In this document: one piece after another, positions 8,319 to 18,157 of the stretch
Layout of the letters: the number at the start of each line of letters is the position of its first letter
Position numbering within the stretch: the stretch's first letter is position 1
Source: Aeromonas bivalvium
GTDB lineage: Bacteria > Pseudomonadota > Gammaproteobacteria > Enterobacterales > Aeromonadaceae
Assembly (NCBI RefSeq): GCF_000819765.1
Contig: NZ_CDBT01000027.1
Coordinates: 26,059 to 90,058 of the forward strand
Reading direction: 5' to 3'
Length of the DNA stretch: 64,000 bases
The notes under the pieces: generated by a model
What the model saw: only the letters and a program-made list of their open reading frames with translations
What the model was told of the DNA's origin: nothing
The model's database searches: none
Program-made: the position numbers and the translations under genes

Positions 8319-9116
8319 ATGGAACAACAACAACCTGTCACCCTGGCGGTGGCGCTGACCACCTTCAACAGCATGCGCTGCCTGCCCATGGTGCTCGATA
8401 GCGTGCAGGGGCTGGCGCAACGCATAGTGGTGGTCGACTCCGGCTCCACCGACGGAACCCGGGAATATGCGGCCGAGCGAGGCTGCATCGTCATCGAACG
8501 CCCCTGGCCAGGCCCGCTCAAGCAGAAAGTCTTCGCCATGGAACAGTGTGCCCCGGCCAAGTGGATCCTGCTTCTCGACTCCGACGAATCCCTCGAGCCC
8601 GAACTCAGGAGCGACATGGAGCGGGTGCTGCGCGAAGACGACCCCGCCATCAGCGCCTGGGAATTCCAGCGCAAGATCTGGTTCCTCGGCGGCTGGCTCC
8701 ACCACATGTATCAGCCGGAGTGGCGCCTGCGTCTGGTGCGCAGCGATCAGTGGCGGATGGAGGGCAAGATGGACCTCTATCACGACAAGCTGGTCACGGA
8801 CGGCAAGGTCGACAAACTCAAGGGCATCTGCCGCCACGACTCCTATGCCGACATCAAGGATGCGGTACTGCGGGCCCAGCGCTACGCCGAGCGTGCCGTG
8901 GGCCGCGAGATGAAGGGGGGTCGCTGGTACGACTTCATCTGGTGCATCATCGACGTGCTCTGGCGCCACGGCATTCGTCAGCGCGCCTTCCTCGATGGCA
9001 AGCGCGGCCTCATCATGCTGGGCATCACCATGGCCTCCAAGCTGATCCGTCAGGCCTATTTCTGCCAGCAGCGGTTGCAGCCGCCCAAGAAGGACTGGGA
9101 AAACCCCGTGGTCTGA
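8319..9116 (+). CDS. waaE: Family 2 glycosyltransferase, WaaE/KdtX-like
   Basis: This is a 265-residue GT-A glycosyltransferase. It shows T-T-F-N-S near the N-terminus, V-V-D-S-G-S-T-D-G-T for nucleotide binding, and L-L-L-D-S-D-E-S-L as the metal-binding D-x-D region. The R-K-I-W-F-L-G-G-W-L-H-H motif is typical of WaaE-type inner-core beta-glucosyltransferases, which act on heptose I. Gene neighbourhood (waaA before, coaD after) is the one usually seen for waaE. The ATG at 8319 was chosen over an upstream GTG. The exact linkage in this organism is inference. Confidence 0.8.
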   Translation: MEQQQPVTLAVALTTFNSMRCLPMVLDSVQGLAQRIVVVDSGSTDGTREYAAERGCIVIERPWPGPLKQKVFAMEQCAPAKWILLLDSDESLEPELRSDMERVLREDDPAISAWEFQRKIWFLGGWLHHMYQPEWRLRLVRSDQWRMEGKMDLYHDKLVTDGKVDKLKGICRHDSYADIKDAVLRAQRYAERAVGREMKGGRWYDFIWCIIDVLWRHGIRQRAFLDGKRGLIMLGITMASKLIRQAYFCQQRLQPPKKDWENPVV

Positions 9117-9127
9117 ACGACCTCAAA

Positions 9128-9164
9128 AGCAGCATCATTCAGGGCCCGTCAGGGCCCTTCTGCT
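9128..9164. terminator. Possible bidirectional terminator
   Basis: A 7-base perfect stem (9141-9147 with 9152-9158, AGGGCCC/GGGCCCT) is extended by matching AGCAG/CTGCT outer arms. It lies between the convergent stops of the WaaE-like and GT9 genes. A short A-run precedes it, which would serve the minus strand. There is no good T-run on the plus side. Confidence 0.5.
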
Positions 9165-9173
9165 GTGTCCCCG

Positions 9174-10214
9174 TCAGGTGGGTTGCCAGAGCGCCTTGCC
9201 CCAGTGCGCGATGGCGCCGGCCATGGTCTTGGGATCGAGCTGACTCATGTCCTCTGGATGATCGCTGTCCTCGGGCGGGCTGAATGCCAGGTGGCGTCCC
9301 TCCTGGTTGAGCGGGCGCCAGCGCAGCGGCCGGGCCGAGCGGTGCGCCGGGAAGAAGCCCACGGTCGGCACATCCAGGGCAGCCGCGATGTGCAGCGGCC
9401 CCGTGCTGCCCGCCATGAACAGGGCGGCATTGGCCAGCACCTGACAGAACTTGGGCAACCCCTCGTCGGAGCGATAAATCCAGCCGTTGCCACCATGGGC
9501 CAGCAGCTCGGCCGCCAGCTGCTCGGCCTTGGTCTCCTCCCCGGGCCCGGCGGTCAGCACGCACTGCAACTCGGGGCAGGCCTGATTGAGCTTGATGATG
9601 AGCCGGGCATATTGCGCAATGGAGAGGTTGTTGGCCGAGCCACCACTGCCCGCGTGCACCATCAGCCAGGGACGCGCCACATCCAGGCCCAGCTTGCCGG
9701 CGGTTTCGGCACGCACCCTGGCCAGCTGCTGGGGTTCGAACGCCAGATAGGGCGCCTGCGGCTCGACCACGCTCGCCTGCTGATCGGCCAGGAAATGACG
9801 GATCAGGTCGAGGTTGTACTCATATTCCGGCTTCTGGGAGCGGGAGCGGCGCTGCACCAGGCGCTGGTTGTAGAGCACCTGGGCCAGCTTGGTGGCCGGG
9901 GCGAGCCGGTAGGGAATGTGGGCCTTCCACACCAGCTTGGCGTTGCGGGTGTTGGAGAACAGGCAGATGGAGGCATCGAAGGCGGCCGCCTTGATGCGGG
10001 CCAGCAGAGCGCGCTGTTGCTCCTTGTCGGCGTGGGCACCCGGATCCAGGATCACCTCGTCAATCCAGGGGCAGAGCCGTGCCAGCGGCGCAGTATAGCC
10101 GGGCACCAGGGCAGTCACATGACAGTTCATGGAGCGCTTGAGCATGGCAAAACTCGGCCAGGCCAGCATGAAGTCACCAATCTTGTCATTGCGAACAACC
10201 AGAATGCGTTTCAT
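9174..10214 (-). CDS. Heptosyltransferase family protein (GT9)
   Basis: This 346-residue GT9 protein has K-R-I-L-V-V-R-N-D-K-I-G-D-F at the N-terminus, V-H-A-G-S-G-G-S-A-N-N-L-S mid-protein, and the A-G-S-T-G-P-L-H-I-A-A-A-L-D-V-P-T-V-G-F-F donor motif near residue 265. It resembles outer-core heptosyltransferases rather than WaaF or WaaC, because the acceptor loop differs. The start was set at MKRILVV (10214), with the upstream 8 codons judged untranslated. It is convergent with the WaaE-like gene and transcribed away from coaD. It probably adds a further heptose to the core; the position cannot be deduced. Confidence 0.85.
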   Translation of the reverse strand: MKRILVVRNDKIGDFMLAWPSFAMLKRSMNCHVTALVPGYTAPLARLCPWIDEVILDPGAHADKEQQRALLARIKAAAFDASICLFSNTRNAKLVWKAHIPYRLAPATKLAQVLYNQRLVQRRSRSQKPEYEYNLDLIRHFLADQQASVVEPQAPYLAFEPQQLARVRAETAGKLGLDVARPWLMVHAGSGGSANNLSIAQYARLIIKLNQACPELQCVLTAGPGEETKAEQLAAELLAHGGNGWIYRSDEGLPKFCQVLANAALFMAGSTGPLHIAAALDVPTVGFFPAHRSARPLRWRPLNQEGRHLAFSPPEDSDHPEDMSQLDPKTMAGAIAHWGKALWQPT

Positions 10215-10282
10215 AAAAGATCCCTTTGCTCCCCACACCCAAGGCGGGAAGGCTGAATGCGCGATGGGGTATTCTTGCCTGA

Positions 10283-10834
<552 letters not shown>

Positions 10835-10840
10835 TCCCCT

Positions 10841-10871
10841 AAAAAGCAGAGCGGGCCCGAGCCCGCTCTGC
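10841..10871. terminator. Bidirectional rho-independent terminator
   Basis: Perfect 11-base arms (10846-10856 and 10861-10871) flank a 4-base loop. The A5 run at 10841-10845 gives a T-run on the minus strand, so it terminates the convergent VirK/YbjX-like gene best and coaD less well. Confidence 0.8.
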
Positions 10872-10872
10872 A

Positions 10873-11814
10873 TCATGCCTCCCGCTGCCACCGTTCCCGA
10901 CAGGCGAGCGTCAGGGCATCCAGCCACTCGTAGCGACGCCGGTACATGGCCCGCTTCTTGGAAGCGATCTCCGTCAGCGGCTTGCGCACCACCGGGGCCA
11001 GGGTCACGAAGTTGGCATCCAGCACCTGGGCGCCAAACTCCTGCCACAACTCATCATAATCGGCCTGCAAATGGGCCTTCTGCTTGCTGCTGTAACGCCT
11101 GGCCTGGAACACATGGGCCCGCTTGCGCACCGCATTGACCCTGACGACCCCCATGGCTTCCGCCATCACCATCACCAGCATCACCACCAGCGACTTGGGC
11201 CGCAGACCGTGGCCCTCCTTGGTCAGCTCGCGCACCCGCTCCTGGGCCTGCGGGACATCGGGCTCCGGCCCCTGTACCGAGCCGATCACCAGGCTGAGGG
11301 CATCGGCCTGGCCCGCGAGGGAGAAGGCGCAGCTGTAGAGACGTCGACCCTGCGGATCCACGATGGAGACGGCCAGCTCGGCCTCCCGCCTAAAGGTGCC
11401 GTCATGGCGCAGCACGATGCGACAGCCGCTTAGGGGATAATGTCCCAGGGTCACCCCCTCCCCCAGGTAGAGGGGGGCAATCAATGCCGGATAGCATTGT
11501 TGCAACAGCCGGTAGTGTTCAATCAGCATGCTCGCCCGCTGCCGCGCACTGGCGCTGGCAAACCGATAGGGGCGCAGGGGTTTGTCGAGCAGTTCGGGGT
11601 ACTGGGCGGGCAGCGCCTTGAGCGGCTCGCTGCGAAACAGCTCGAACACCTGGATCATGGCGCGGCGATAGAGCAGGCTGCGCAGCACGAACTTGCCGCG
11701 CTTGAAGCCCAGGCGGCGGCCACCGTCCGGGTAAAGATAACGGGCCATGGCCAGGGCGCCATAGCGGGGTTGGCGGGAGAGTTGCTCCCAGCCGAAGAGG
11801 GCCTTGCTCGTCAT
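10873..11814 (-). CDS. DUF535 (VirK/YbjX-like) protein
   Basis: This 313-residue protein fits the DUF535 family in its size and aromatic-rich N-terminus (Y-G-A-L-A-M-A-R-Y-L-Y-P-D-G-G). It also has a central hydrophobic core and the G-L-R-P-K-S-L-V-V-M-L-V-M segment. Relatives such as VirK and YbjX are linked to outer-membrane/LPS maintenance and resistance to cationic peptides, but the biochemical role is not known. The start is the ATG at 11814, supported by an AGGAGA ribosome site. The upstream in-frame extension of the open frame has no such site. No signal peptide is visible. Confidence 0.8.
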   Translation of the reverse strand: MTSKALFGWEQLSRQPRYGALAMARYLYPDGGRRLGFKRGKFVLRSLLYRRAMIQVFELFRSEPLKALPAQYPELLDKPLRPYRFASASARQRASMLIEHYRLLQQCYPALIAPLYLGEGVTLGHYPLSGCRIVLRHDGTFRREAELAVSIVDPQGRRLYSCAFSLAGQADALSLVIGSVQGPEPDVPQAQERVRELTKEGHGLRPKSLVVMLVMVMAEAMGVVRVNAVRKRAHVFQARRYSSKQKAHLQADYDELWQEFGAQVLDANFVTLAPVVRKPLTEIASKKRAMYRRRYEWLDALTLACRERWQREA

Positions 11815-11920
11815 AACCGGATCTCCTGCCACCTGAATGGGGGGCGATCCTAGGATTGACGGCCGCGCACTGCAATCGGCTGGCAACACTTGCTTACAAC
11901 TTCTCCAAATAAGTCCCTTG

Positions 11921-12733
11921 TCAATGCTGACACTGGCTGCAGAACACTGTGGTGCGCTGGCCGATGCGGATCTCGGTCAAGGGCTGCTGACACTGGTGGC
12001 AGGGCTGGCCCCCACGGCCATAGACCTGCAATTGCTGCACGAAGTAACCGGGCTTGCCATCGGCGCTGGTGAAGTCCTTGAGGGTGGTGCCCCCCTGGAC
12101 AATGGCCGCCGCCAGCACCCGCTTGATCTCGGCCACCAGGGTCGTCAATCGCTCGCCGCTCACCTCGCCCGCCGCCCGTTTGGGATGGATGCTGGCGGCA
12201 TAGAGCGCCTCGTTGGCGTAGATGTTGCCCACCCCGACCACCACATGATTATCCATCAGGAAGGTCTTGATGGCGGTGCTGCGCCCCCTGGCCCGCTCCC
12301 GCAGATAGTCGGCGTTGAAGGCGTCGGTCAGCGGCTCGGGCCCCAGCTTGGCCAGCAGGGCGTGGGCCTCGGCCGGCTCACGGGTCCAGAGCAGGGCCCC
12401 GAAGCGGCGCGGGTCGTTGAGCCGCAGCAGCTTGCCGTTGGCGAGCTCTATGTCCACGTGATCGTGCTTCTCGGCCGGGGTGCCGATGTCCAGCACCCGC
12501 AGGCTGCCGGACATGCCAAGGTGCAGGATGGCGGTGCCGAAGTCGGTCTCCAGCAGCAGGTACTTGGCGCGGCGACTGACCCTGTGGATGGTGAGGTTCA
12601 CCAACTCCTGGATTTCACCTGGCACCGGCCAGCGCAGGCGGCCGTCTCGCACCACCACACGGGTGACCTGGATGCCGGTGAGCCAGGGGGAAATGCCCTG
12701 GCGGCTGACTTCGACTTCGGGTAATTCGGGCAT
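11921..12733 (-). CDS. mutM: Formamidopyrimidine-DNA glycosylase (Fpg/MutM)
   Basis: MutM removes 8-oxoguanine and formamidopyrimidines from DNA and nicks the abasic site. The 270-residue protein begins M-P-E-L-P-E-V-E, supplying the catalytic N-terminal Pro and Glu after Met removal. A conserved Lys lies near residue 57 (R-R-A-K-Y-L-L). It ends with a zinc finger C-x2-C-x16-C-x2-C. The downstream ATG at 12733 is certain because Pro2 must be exposed. It lies 16 bases after the small membrane protein gene and may share its transcript. Confidence 0.97.
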   Translation of the reverse strand: MPELPEVEVSRQGISPWLTGIQVTRVVVRDGRLRWPVPGEIQELVNLTIHRVSRRAKYLLLETDFGTAILHLGMSGSLRVLDIGTPAEKHDHVDIELANGKLLRLNDPRRFGALLWTREPAEAHALLAKLGPEPLTDAFNADYLRERARGRSTAIKTFLMDNHVVVGVGNIYANEALYAASIHPKRAAGEVSGERLTTLVAEIKRVLAAAIVQGGTTLKDFTSADGKPGYFVQQLQVYGRGGQPCHQCQQPLTEIRIGQRTTVFCSQCQH

Positions 12734-12749
12734 CTCGTCCTCTTTGGGG

Positions 12750-13205
12750 TCAGGGTGCGGGTTTGAGCAGGTCACGATACTGATCGGCGGAGAGGGCCAG
12801 CCAGCGATCTTGCGCCAGACGAACGGCATAGCGGCCATTGTCCTGATAGAGCGCCAGAGTCATCGGCTCTCCCTGGCCCGCCAGCCAGACGGCCACCTCG
12901 ACCGGCGCGCCGCGCAGCGGGTCACTCGACGGCAGCTGCCAGCCTTGCCATTGCGCGATCCGACCGGCCAGGGCACTGCTGTCCAGCCCCAGATCCGGCA
13001 CGCTGCGCCAGCCCTGCCCAATCCGCTCAACGCGCCAGCTCGGGCCCTGCCAACTGAGTACCACGGCACTGTCAGGCAACAGGCCATGGTGCCGCTGGGC
13101 ACTGTTTTCCTGCTGGGCCTGCTCGAGGCGATGCAGCAGCACTATCACCGCCAATACCGCCACTATGATGACGTTGTTCCAGCCTTTACGGCTCAGTTTT
13201 ACCAT
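12750..13205 (-). CDS. Membrane-anchored protein of unknown function
   Basis: This is a 151-residue protein with one N-terminal transmembrane segment (about residues 11-25) after a basic start, giving a cytoplasm-in topology with a soluble periplasmic part. The soluble part is rich in Trp and Gln (S-W-Q-G-P-S-W-R-V) without a recognised motif. It lies directly upstream of mutM on the same strand and downstream of the rpmG terminator, so it starts the mutM transcription unit. Function unknown. A sorting or periplasmic accessory role is only a guess. Confidence 0.75.
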   Translation of the reverse strand: MVKLSRKGWNNVIIVAVLAVIVLLHRLEQAQQENSAQRHHGLLPDSAVVLSWQGPSWRVERIGQGWRSVPDLGLDSSALAGRIAQWQGWQLPSSDPLRGAPVEVAVWLAGQGEPMTLALYQDNGRYAVRLAQDRWLALSADQYRDLLKPAP

Positions 13206-13249
13206 GACAAGCCTCCGTTCGAGTCGGCAGTGTACTGAATTTGGGCCAT

Positions 13250-13277
13250 AAAAAAACCCGGCACTAGGCCGGGCTTT
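13250..13277 (-). terminator. Terminator of the rpmB-rpmG operon
   Basis: The stem CCCGGC (13257-13262) pairs with GCCGGG (13268-13273) across a 5-base loop. On the minus strand it is followed by a run of T from the A6 tract at 13251-13256. It sits 19 bases after the rpmG stop. Confidence 0.85.
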
Positions 13278-13295
13278 TGCAACAAAACCAAGTGA

Positions 13296-13463
13296 TTACT
13301 TGATTTTGCCTTCTTTGTAGATCACATGCTGACGAATCACGGGATCAAATTTCTTGATCTCCATTTTTTCGGGCATGGTGCGCTTGTTCTTGGTAGTGGT
13401 ATAGAAGTGACCAGTACCGGCGCTGGAGTTCAGGCGAATCTTATCGCGAATACCTTTAGCCAT
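13296..13463 (-). CDS. rpmG: 50S ribosomal protein L33
   Basis: This encodes 55 residues starting [11 protein letters not shown] and ending with K-E-G-K-I-K, the normal length and sequence pattern of bacterial L33. It is the Cys-free form, without the C-x2-C zinc pairs. The protein binds 23S rRNA near the E site of the large subunit. The ATG is at 13463 and the stop at 13296. It follows rpmB by 11 bases in a two-gene ribosomal operon that ends at the terminator just downstream. Confidence 0.96.
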   Translation of the reverse strand: MAKGIRDKIRLNSSAGTGHFYTTTKNKRTMPEKMEIKKFDPVIRQHVIYKEGKIK

Positions 13464-13474
13464 GATCTAATTCC

Positions 13475-13711
13475 TTATACCTTAACGCCGCTGGCACGCA
13501 GTTCAGCCAGAACCACTTCAACGCCGCGCTTGTCGATGATACGCATGCCTTTTGCGGATACGCGCAGGCTTACGAAGCGTTTTTCACTCTCAACCCAGAA
13601 ACGGTGAGTGTGCAGGTTCGGCAGGAAACGACGCTTGGTAGCGTTGTTAGCGTGCGAACGGTTGTTACCAACTGCCGGGCGCTTGCCGGTTACTTGGCAT
13701 ACTCTAGACAT
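13475..13711 (-). CDS. rpmB: 50S ribosomal protein L28
   Basis: This is a 78-residue protein starting [12 protein letters not shown] with [18 protein letters not shown], the signature of L28, a large-subunit protein needed for 70S assembly. The ATG at 13711 was chosen over an upstream extension of the frame. A sigma70 promoter with 17-base spacing is visible about 90 bases upstream. It is cotranscribed with rpmG. Confidence 0.97.
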
Positions 13712-13796
13712 GTCAGTCTCTCCAAATCTTACTTCATTGCTCGAGCAAATATCTGCCCCGCTGGCCTTCGATTGCGGGGCAAACAGAAGGCGGCAT

Positions 13797-13825
13797 TTTA
13801 TACAGCATCCGTGATCAAAGATCAA
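13797..13825 (-). promoter_or_regulatory. Sigma70 promoter of rpmB-rpmG
   Basis: On the minus strand TTGATC (13820-13825) lies 17 bases from TATAAA (13797-13802). It matches 4 of 6 positions of the -35 consensus, and the -10 is close to consensus. The predicted start falls about 80 bases before rpmB, in the gap after radC. Confidence 0.65.
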
Positions 13826-13847
13826 CTAATACAGAGCCAGAGCCCGG

Positions 13848-14522
13848 TTATAACCAACCACGCTCTGCAAAAGAAACCGTGATGCCGTCACCGATCACCA
13901 AGTGATCCAGCACTCTGATATCGATCAGGGCCAGGGCGGCCAAGATACGATCTGTGATCTGACGGTCGGCCCGACTGGGCTCGGCCACGCCAGACGGGTG
14001 ATTATGCGCCAGAATGACGGCCGCTGCATTATGTTTGAGTGCTATCTGCACGATTTCTCTGGGCCAGACACTCGCCGAATCCAGGGTGCCGTAAAAAAGT
14101 TCGACAAACTTGATCACCCTGTGCTGGTTGTCGAGCAGCAGCAGGGCAAACACCTCCCGCGGCCGGTCCCGCAGCTGGGCCTGCAAATAGTCCCGGGTCA
14201 GCTGGGGCGAGGTGAGCGCATCCCCCCGCTGCAGCTGCTCGGCAAGATGACGCCGGCCCATCTCGAGCACCGCCTGCAACTGGGCATATTTGGCTGGCCC
14301 CAGGCCATGGGCGGCGCAGAACAGCTGCTGATCGGCCCCCAGCAATGCCCGCAGCGAACCAAACTCCCCCAACAACTGGCGCGCAAGATCCACGGCACTC
14401 AGGCCACTGACCCCGGTGCGCAGGAAGATCGCCAGCAGCTCGGCGTCGGAGAGTCCCGCCGCCCCCTGCAGCAACAACTTCTCCCGCGGACGCTCCCCTT
14501 CTGGCCACTCTTTGATACTCAT
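13848..14522 (-). CDS. radC: RadC/JAMM-domain protein
   Basis: This 224-residue RadC-family protein has helix-hairpin-helix-like segments in the first half ([21 protein letters not shown]). A JAMM metalloprotease-like motif follows, with H-N-H-P-S-G and the later Asp (A-E-P-S-R-A-D) near residues 173-186. The original link to DNA repair is disputed and the real function is unsettled. It is transcribed divergently from coaBC and sits upstream of rpmB, a gene order typical of gammaproteobacteria. Confidence 0.95.
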   Translation of the reverse strand: MSIKEWPEGERPREKLLLQGAAGLSDAELLAIFLRTGVSGLSAVDLARQLLGEFGSLRALLGADQQLFCAAHGLGPAKYAQLQAVLEMGRRHLAEQLQRGDALTSPQLTRDYLQAQLRDRPREVFALLLLDNQHRVIKFVELFYGTLDSASVWPREIVQIALKHNAAAVILAHNHPSGVAEPSRADRQITDRILAALALIDIRVLDHLVIGDGITVSFAERGWL

Positions 14523-14666
14523 ATGTCACCCTCCCTGTACCGCCGAGCGAAACCGGGCAACGTTTGGCGAGAGCCTGACCACAAGTCGTCCATGTCAGCC
14601 TCTGTCGTCACCCTCAGGCTGTGTTATCTTAGCCGACCAGTCAGAAACGAGCCGGAAGCAAAGCAG

Positions 14667-15869
14667 ATGAGATTGGCCGATAAACGCATCCTGTTGGGGA
14701 TCAGCGGCGGCATTGCCGCCTACAAGAGTGCCGAACTGGTGCGCCGCCTGAAAGATCAGGGTGCCGAGGTGCGGGTGGTGATGACCCGCTCCGCCAAGGA
14801 GTTCATCACCCCGCTGACCCTGCAGGCGGTCTCTGGCCACCCCGTCGCCGATAGCCTGCTCGACCCCGCCGCCGAGGCGGGCATGGGCCACATCGAGCTG
14901 GCCAAGTGGGCCGATCTGATCCTGATCGCCCCGGCCAGTGCCAACCTGATGGCCCGCATGGCGGCCGGTATGGCAGACGAGCTGCTCACCACCCTCTGCC
15001 TGGCGACGCCGGCCCAAGTGGCACTGGCACCCGCCATGAACCAGCAGATGTATCTCAACGCCGCCACCCAGGCCAACCTCAAGACCCTGGCCAGCCGCGG
15101 CATCCTGCTGTGGGGGCCGGATTCCGGCAGCCAGGCCTGCGGCGACGTGGGCCCGGGTCGCATGCTGGATCCCCTGGCACTGGTGGAGCGCTGCTGCCAG
15201 CAGCTGGCCGTCGAACCGCTGTTGGCGGGGGTCACATTGCTACTCACCGCAGGGCCGACCCGGGAGGCCCTGGATCCGGTGCGTTACATCAGCAACCACA
15301 GCTCCGGCAAGATGGGCTATGCCATCGCTCGCGCCGCCCGTGAGGCAGGCGCCGACGTCACTCTGGTGAGCGGACCCGTCGCCCTGGCCACGCCACAGGG
15401 GGTCGAGCGGATCGACGTGGAGAGCGCTCAGCAGATGCACCAGGCAGTGATGAGCCGGGTCGGCGCGTGCGATCTCTTCATCGGCTGCGCCGCCGTGGCG
15501 GATTATCGTCCGGCGCAGGTGGCTCCTCAGAAGATCAAGAAGAGCGGCGACAACGATCAGATGACCCTGGCCCTGGTCAAGAATCCCGACATCATCGCCG
15601 CCGTGGGCGCCCTGGCCGAAAAGCCGTTTACCGTGGGATTTGCCGCCGAAACCGTGGATGTGGAACAATACGCCCTCGATAAATTGCGACGAAAGCGGCT
15701 GGACATGATCGCCGCCAACGATGTCTCCCAAGCCGGGCAGGGCTTCAATGCCGATGACAACGCCCTCGCCGTTTTCTGGCAAGGAGGGCAGGCCACCCTG
15801 CCCCTGGCCGACAAGCTGACACTGGCCCGTCATCTTGTCGCCCTGATTGCGCACCATTATCGATCATGA
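14667..15869 (+). CDS. coaBC: Bifunctional phosphopantothenoylcysteine synthetase/decarboxylase
   Basis: CoaBC couples cysteine to 4'-phosphopantothenate (CTP-dependent) and then decarboxylates the product, two steps of CoA synthesis. The 400-residue protein has the flavin decarboxylase half ([12 protein letters not shown], then P-A-M-N-Q-Q-M-Y with the catalytic Asn). The CTP ligase half follows ([18 protein letters not shown]). The ATG at 14667 is preceded by GGAAG. The much longer open frame that begins inside radC is an artefact. CoaD, a later enzyme of this pathway, is at 10349. Confidence 0.97.
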   Translation: MRLADKRILLGISGGIAAYKSAELVRRLKDQGAEVRVVMTRSAKEFITPLTLQAVSGHPVADSLLDPAAEAGMGHIELAKWADLILIAPASANLMARMAAGMADELLTTLCLATPAQVALAPAMNQQMYLNAATQANLKTLASRGILLWGPDSGSQACGDVGPGRMLDPLALVERCCQQLAVEPLLAGVTLLLTAGPTREALDPVRYISNHSSGKMGYAIARAAREAGADVTLVSGPVALATPQGVERIDVESAQQMHQAVMSRVGACDLFIGCAAVADYRPAQVAPQKIKKSGDNDQMTLALVKNPDIIAAVGALAEKPFTVGFAAETVDVEQYALDKLRRKRLDMIAANDVSQAGQGFNADDNALAVFWQGGQATLPLADKLTLARHLVALIAHHYRS

Positions 15870-15912
15870 GCCCATTGAACATGCCGGGAGCCCCGCAGGC
15901 TCCCGCAGTACT

Positions 15913-16057
15913 ACCCGATCGCCCCCGGGCGATCCCATTGAAAAACGGTTCATGACGACACCGATGGCGTCGAAGATCCCGGGCGCTCACGTAAGCGCCT
16001 ACTGAACCACCCGATCGCCCCCGGGCGATCCCATTGAAAAATGATTCATGACGACAC
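15913..16057 (+). repeat. Tandem duplication of the dut leader and start region
   Basis: Two 49-base copies (15913-15961 and 16009-16057) differ at only 2 positions and lie 96 bases apart. Each contains the same inverted repeat GATCGCCC-CC-GGGCGATC followed by a spacer and an ATG. The second copy supplies the real dut start at 16048. The first opens a 17-codon frame (15952-16005) that shares its first three residues (M-T-T) with Dut. Confidence 0.85.
15952..16005 (+). CDS. Putative 17-residue leader peptide from duplicated dut start
   Basis: A short open frame runs ATG to TGA inside the duplicated dut leader. It begins M-T-T like Dut and then diverges (P-M-A-S-K-I-P). The frame ends 42 bases before the true dut ATG. 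Its upstream sequence is nearly identical to that of dut, so it would be translated if dut is. There is no evidence the peptide itself is functional. Confidence 0.3.
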   Translation: MTTPMASKIPGAHVSAY

Positions 16058-16506
16058 AAATTGAACTGAAGATCCTGGATGCCCGCATCGGCACCGAATT
16101 TCCCCTGCCCGCCTATGCCACACCGGGTTCAGCCGGCATGGATCTGCGTGCCCTGCTCGATCAGGCCATCACGCTGGCACCGGGTGAAACCACCCTTATC
16201 CCCACCGGCCTCGCCATCCATATTCAGGATCCGGGTCTGTGCGCTACCATCTTGCCCCGCTCCGGCCTCGGCCATAAGCACGGTATCGTGCTGGGCAACC
16301 TGGTCGGTCTCATCGATTCCGACTACCAGGGACAGCTGATGATCTCGGTGTGGAACCGGGGCAACGACAGCTTCACCGTTCAGCCCGGCGAGCGCATCGC
16401 CCAGCTGGTGATCCTGCCAGTGGTTCAGGCTCGCTTCCAATTGGTCGATGAGTTCAATCAGAGCGAGCGAGGTGAAGGCGGTTTTGGTTCTTCTGGTCGC
16501 CAATAA
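16048..16506 (+). CDS. dut: dUTP diphosphatase
   Basis: Dut hydrolyses dUTP to dUMP and pyrophosphate, keeping uracil out of DNA and feeding thymidylate synthesis. The 152-residue protein shows all five trimeric dUTPase motifs in order: [32 protein letters not shown] and the C-terminal [10 protein letters not shown]. It is followed by slmA, the usual dut-slmA-pyrE neighbourhood. The leader is duplicated (see the repeat entry). Confidence 0.97.
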   Translation: MTTQIELKILDARIGTEFPLPAYATPGSAGMDLRALLDQAITLAPGETTLIPTGLAIHIQDPGLCATILPRSGLGHKHGIVLGNLVGLIDSDYQGQLMISVWNRGNDSFTVQPGERIAQLVILPVVQARFQLVDEFNQSERGEGGFGSSGRQ

Positions 16507-16514
16507 CAAGACCC

Positions 16515-16537
16515 GGCGCAGCCCCTGGCTGCGGCGC
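16515..16537 (+). terminator. Weak hairpin between dut and slmA
   Basis: GCAGCC (16518-16523) pairs with GGCTGC (16527-16532) over a 3-base loop. No T-run follows directly; a T7 run occurs about 30 bases later, just before slmA. It may only attenuate readthrough or stabilise the dut mRNA end. Confidence 0.3.
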
Positions 16538-16577
16538 TAAATAACAGAATCAAGCCATTGTTTTTTTAGGGGAATCC

Positions 16578-17174
16578 ATGGCAAGCAGTAATCAGAAACA
16601 GAGTCGACGCGACCAGATCCTGCAGGCGCTCGCCCACATGCTGGAGACCAGCCCGGGTCAGCGCATCACCACGGCCCGGCTCGCGGCCGAGGTGGGTGTC
16701 TCGGAGGCGGCCCTCTATCGTCACTTTCCCAGCAAGGCACGGATGTTTGAGGGGCTGATCGACTTCATCGAGGATTCCCTGCTGTCACGGGTCAACATGA
16801 TCCTGGCCGACGAGAAGGACACCATGGCCCGCTGCCACCACATACTGCAGCTGCTGCTGGTGTTTGCAGAGCGCAACCCGGGCATCACCCGCATCCTCAA
16901 TGGCGATGCCCTGCTGGGGGAGCATGACAGGCTGCGGGACCGCATCAGCATCCTGTTCGACAAGCTGGAGACCCAGCTCAAGCAGGTGCTGCGGGAGAAG
17001 CGGTTGCGGGAGGGGCAGGGCTTTCAGCTGGACGAGACCATGCTGGCCAACCTGCTGCTGGCCTATACCGAGGGCCGGATCAGCCAGTTCGTGCGCTCCG
17101 AGTTCAAGCTCAAGCCAACGGCGGATTTCGAAGATCAGTGGCAGTTCATCCGCAGCCAGCTGCTGCAGAGCTGA
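16578..17174 (+). CDS. slmA: Nucleoid occlusion factor SlmA (TetR family)
   Basis: SlmA binds chromosomal sites and blocks FtsZ ring assembly over the nucleoid. The 198-residue protein has an N-terminal TetR helix-turn-helix ([21 protein letters not shown] at about 31-51). A family-typical C-terminal helical FtsZ-interaction domain follows ([12 protein letters not shown]). It lies 71 bases after dut. Assignment is firm from motif plus position between dut and pyrE. Confidence 0.95.
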   Translation: MASSNQKQSRRDQILQALAHMLETSPGQRITTARLAAEVGVSEAALYRHFPSKARMFEGLIDFIEDSLLSRVNMILADEKDTMARCHHILQLLLVFAERNPGITRILNGDALLGEHDRLRDRISILFDKLETQLKQVLREKRLREGQGFQLDETMLANLLLAYTEGRISQFVRSEFKLKPTADFEDQWQFIRSQLLQS

Positions 17175-17186
17175 CTCTGCCTATAT

Positions 17187-17217
17187 GAGAGGAGGCCCTT
17201 GGCCTTCTCCTTGTTTT
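17187..17217 (+). terminator. Possible terminator after slmA
   Basis: An imperfect stem (GGAGGCC with GGCCTTCTCC) is followed by TTGTTTT. It lies 13 bases after the slmA stop. The stem has mismatches, so confidence is modest. Confidence 0.45.
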
Positions 17218-17315
17218 ATGGCAGAACTGAACGGGTCTCGACCACCTGCGACCCAGGTTGTCGCACCATGCTGCTATAGTCCGACGTTTTGATGAATTAA
17301 CCCACAGGAAGTTCT

Positions 17316-18152
17316 ATGGAACCCGAAATCATTGCCGAAGCGCAAACCTGGCTGGTCAACAATCAGGGTCTGCTCATCGAGTACGGCGTCAACATCGCCG
17401 CCGCCCTGGTCACCCTGCTCATCGGTTATCTCGCCGCCAACCTGATCAGCAACGGCGTCGAGCGCGTCATGAAGGCCCGCAACCTCGACACTACCGTGAC
17501 CCACTTCGTCGGCAGCGTGCTCAAGTATGCCCTGCTGGTGTTCGTCGTCATCGCCGCCCTGGGCCGGGTCGGGGTGCAGACCGCCTCCTTCGTCGCCATT
17601 ATCGGTGCCGCCGGCCTGGCCATCGGTCTGGCGCTGCAAGGCTCCCTTTCCAACTTTGCCGCCGGCTTCCTGCTGATCATCTTCCGCCCCATCAAGGCCG
17701 GTGAGTTCATCGAGGTGGCTGGCACCTCAGGATCGGTGCAGTCGGTACAGCTGTTCACCACGACCCTCACCTCGCCGGACAACAAGATGGTGGTGGTGCC
17801 CAACTCCGCCATCCTCAACGGCAACATAGTCAACTACTCGCGCATGGACACCCGTCGGGTCGACATGACCTTCGGCATCGGCTATGGCTCTGATCTGCGC
17901 AAGGCCAAGCAGCTGCTGGAGCGGCTGATCAGCGAGGAGCCCCGTATCCTGAAGGATCAGGCCGTCACCATCGCCGTCGGTGCCCTGGCCGACTCCTCGG
18001 TCAATATCGTGGTGCGCCCCTGGGTCAAGACCGCCGACTACTGGGGCGTCTGGTTCGATTTCCACGAGAAGGTGAAGCTGGCCTTCGATGCAGAAGGCAT
18101 CGAGATCCCCTTCCCGCAGATGGCGCTGCACATGCAAAAGCAGGTCGCCTGA
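17316..18152 (+). CDS. mscS: Small-conductance mechanosensitive channel MscS
   Basis: This 278-residue inner-membrane channel opens on membrane tension and releases solutes during hypo-osmotic shock. Three N-terminal transmembrane helices are visible (about 25-45, 70-85, 93-125). The pore helix TM3 carries the Ala/Gly-rich packing pattern A-I-I-G-A-A-G-L-A-I-G-L-A-L-Q-G-S-L-S-N. The soluble beta domain follows (F-R-P-I-K-A-G-E-F-I-E-V). Length matches E. coli MscS. It is a separate unit ending at a strong terminator. Confidence 0.95.
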   Translation: MEPEIIAEAQTWLVNNQGLLIEYGVNIAAALVTLLIGYLAANLISNGVERVMKARNLDTTVTHFVGSVLKYALLVFVVIAALGRVGVQTASFVAIIGAAGLAIGLALQGSLSNFAAGFLLIIFRPIKAGEFIEVAGTSGSVQSVQLFTTTLTSPDNKMVVVPNSAILNGNIVNYSRMDTRRVDMTFGIGYGSDLRKAKQLLERLISEEPRILKDQAVTIAVGALADSSVNIVVRPWVKTADYWGVWFDFHEKVKLAFDAEGIEIPFPQMALHMQKQVA

Positions 18153-18157
18153 CCATG

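Noticed and set aside
13902..14666. Upstream part of the plus-strand frame that continues into coaBC
   Set aside because: It runs antisense through radC; coaBC begins at 14667 with a ribosome site and the conserved N-terminus.
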